Shown here in pieces: positions 5,755 through 6,408 of a DNA stretch of 6,408 bases (positions are counted from its first letter, which is position 1; each line of letters starts with the position of its first letter). The position numbers were made by a program, and so were the translations under genes. Origin of the DNA: Gemmatimonadales bacterium UBA2975 (GTDB lineage: Bacteria > Gemmatimonadota > Gemmatimonadetes > Longimicrobiales > Gaopeijiaceae); contig DEAT01000035.1 in assembly GCA_002348265.1 (NCBI GenBank), positions 1-6,408 on the forward strand, written 5' to 3'. The notes beneath the pieces were generated by a model, which saw nothing but the letters and a program-made list of their open reading frames with translations, was not told the origin of the DNA and did no database searches.

Positions 5755-6291
5755 TCATTTTCGTTTGAGCTCGGTCTGTGCCTTCCGGATGAGCTCGGCC
5801 CATTGATCGAATTCATCGGGATCCCATACTTCATTCATCGTTGCTAGTGCCTCAGCTTCGGGCACCTCTTCCACGAGGGTCCTGTACATGTATACGAACG
5901 CTGACGCCCGCATGTTCGCGAAGCAGTGGACGAACACCTTGCGCCCTTCGTTCGCCTCCATGACATCGAAGAACATCCTCACGTCAGCAACTTCAGGGCT
6001 TTCCCAATCCACAGGTATGTGCACGTATGTCAGTCCCGTTTCTGCAACTAGAAATCCCTCGTCCCCGTTACGACGCTCGTCCGCTATAGCAAGGTTTACG
6101 ACGACATCATAACCCTGTTCGGAGAGAAGGGGGATTTGATCATATCCGATCTGGCCCGCTGAGGAGAGAGTTTCGTCTACGACTTGAAAGTTGCGGACCG
6201 TCTCAAGCGGTTGAGGGTTCGTCTGTGCGGCTATCGGCGAGGTGATTAGAGTCGCTATCGCGACTCCGATTATTGTGTTAGAAGTGCTCAT
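5755..6291 (-). CDS. Secreted protein-tyrosine-phosphatase-like protein (short Cys-x4-Arg loop)
   Basis: A 178-aa exported protein. ATG 6291 is preferred over the upstream TTG 6345 because it directly begins a signal peptide (MSTSNTIIGVAIATLI, likely cleavage IAA|QTN); no strong ribosome site is seen for either. The mature part resembles the dual-specificity/DUF442-like phosphatase fold: SSAGQIGYDQIPLLSEQGYD at 43-62, VVVNLAIADE, GLTYVHIPVDWESP with Asp95 as a candidate general acid, then the P-loop VFVHCFANMRASAF with His122, Cys123 and Arg128. The loop is Cys-x4-Arg, one residue shorter than the classical HCx5R and lacking its glycine. I recall related proteins with HCAANMRASAF, so this looks a family trait rather than a local error. 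Activity on phosphoproteins or small phosphates outside the cytoplasm is unproven; a non-catalytic or other thiol role is possible. No partner kinase lies in the window. Confidence 0.8.
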   Translation of the reverse strand: MSTSNTIIGVAIATLITSPIAAQTNPQPLETVRNFQVVDETLSSAGQIGYDQIPLLSEQGYDVVVNLAIADERRNGDEGFLVAETGLTYVHIPVDWESPEVADVRMFFDVMEANEGRKVFVHCFANMRASAFVYMYRTLVEEVPEAEALATMNEVWDPDEFDQWAELIRKAQTELKRK

Positions 6292-6408
6292 GCGATTGAT
6301 GAATCCCGTTTTTTGGGGTCGGCCATGGTCTGAAGCGTAGCACAAAGGAAGAGCATGTTACCTAACTTCAGTTCGAACGAATAACCACTGTGAGTTTAGC
6401 TCCTCCAA
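6292..6408. other. Upstream region of the phosphatase-like gene, to right edge
   Basis: Probably carries the leader and promoter of the leftward phosphatase-like gene. On the minus strand TAACAT is a weak -10 candidate without a good -35. GTTCGAAC at 6371-6378 is an 8-bp palindrome, short enough to be chance. No gene is evident in the last 117 bases. Confidence 0.3.

Noticed and set aside
6292..6345. TTG start at 6345 for the phosphatase-like gene
   Set aside because: The 18 added residues are charged and precede a complete signal peptide that begins at ATG 6291; TTG is also the rarer start.
6371..6378. GTTCGAAC palindrome
   Set aside because: Eight bases is within chance expectation and it has no second copy nearby.
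1..6408. CRISPR arrays, insertion sequences, tRNA or rRNA genes, phage genes
   Set aside because: No repeated units, terminal inverted repeats, transposase-like frames or RNA gene structures were seen on either strand.

Overview
The window looks like a chromosomal piece from a free-living, didermic, probably aerobic bacterium with an elaborate extracytoplasmic proteome. Base composition is moderate and codon use looks similar throughout, with no insertion sequences, tRNAs, rRNAs or CRISPR repeats. Three predicted signal peptides end in an Ala|Gln cleavage site, and the gene types (choice-of-anchor B propeller, CopC-like, TsdA-like, secreted beta protein) are ones I associate with marine Gemmatimonadota or related phyla. 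This taxonomic guess is an inference from gene style, not a database match.

Layout, left to right. (1) A DsbB/BdbC-type membrane disulfide oxidoreductase on +, open at the left edge (3-551). (2) Convergent to it, a minus-strand pair that is probably one operon: a large secreted two-propeller protein (3570-1129), then a Prx5-type peroxiredoxin (1103-597) 25 bases downstream. (3) Divergent from that pair across 137 bases, a small CopC-like periplasmic copper protein (3708-4085). (4) Convergent to CopC, a lipid-anchored dihaem cytochrome c of the thiosulfate dehydrogenase (TsdA) family (5120-4125). (5) Divergent from it across about 229 bases that hold a perfect 14-bp palindrome and a possible 26-codon ORF, a 131-aa secreted beta-rich protein (5350-5745). 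(6) Convergent to that by only 9 bases, a secreted protein-tyrosine-phosphatase-like protein with a shortened Cys-x4-Arg loop (6291-5755).

What ties the genes together is location and chemistry: nearly all products act in the membrane or outside the cytoplasm, and most are thiol, copper, haem or peroxide proteins. The most interesting item is the large secreted protein. It reads as two seven-bladed beta-propellers in tandem. In the second, four consecutive blades each place a histidine at the equivalent position (HN, HD, HQ, HN), which suggests a central metal site. With a CopC-like gene divergent from it and a peroxiredoxin downstream in the same probable operon, a copper-dependent, peroxide-producing secreted enzyme is a testable but unproven hypothesis.
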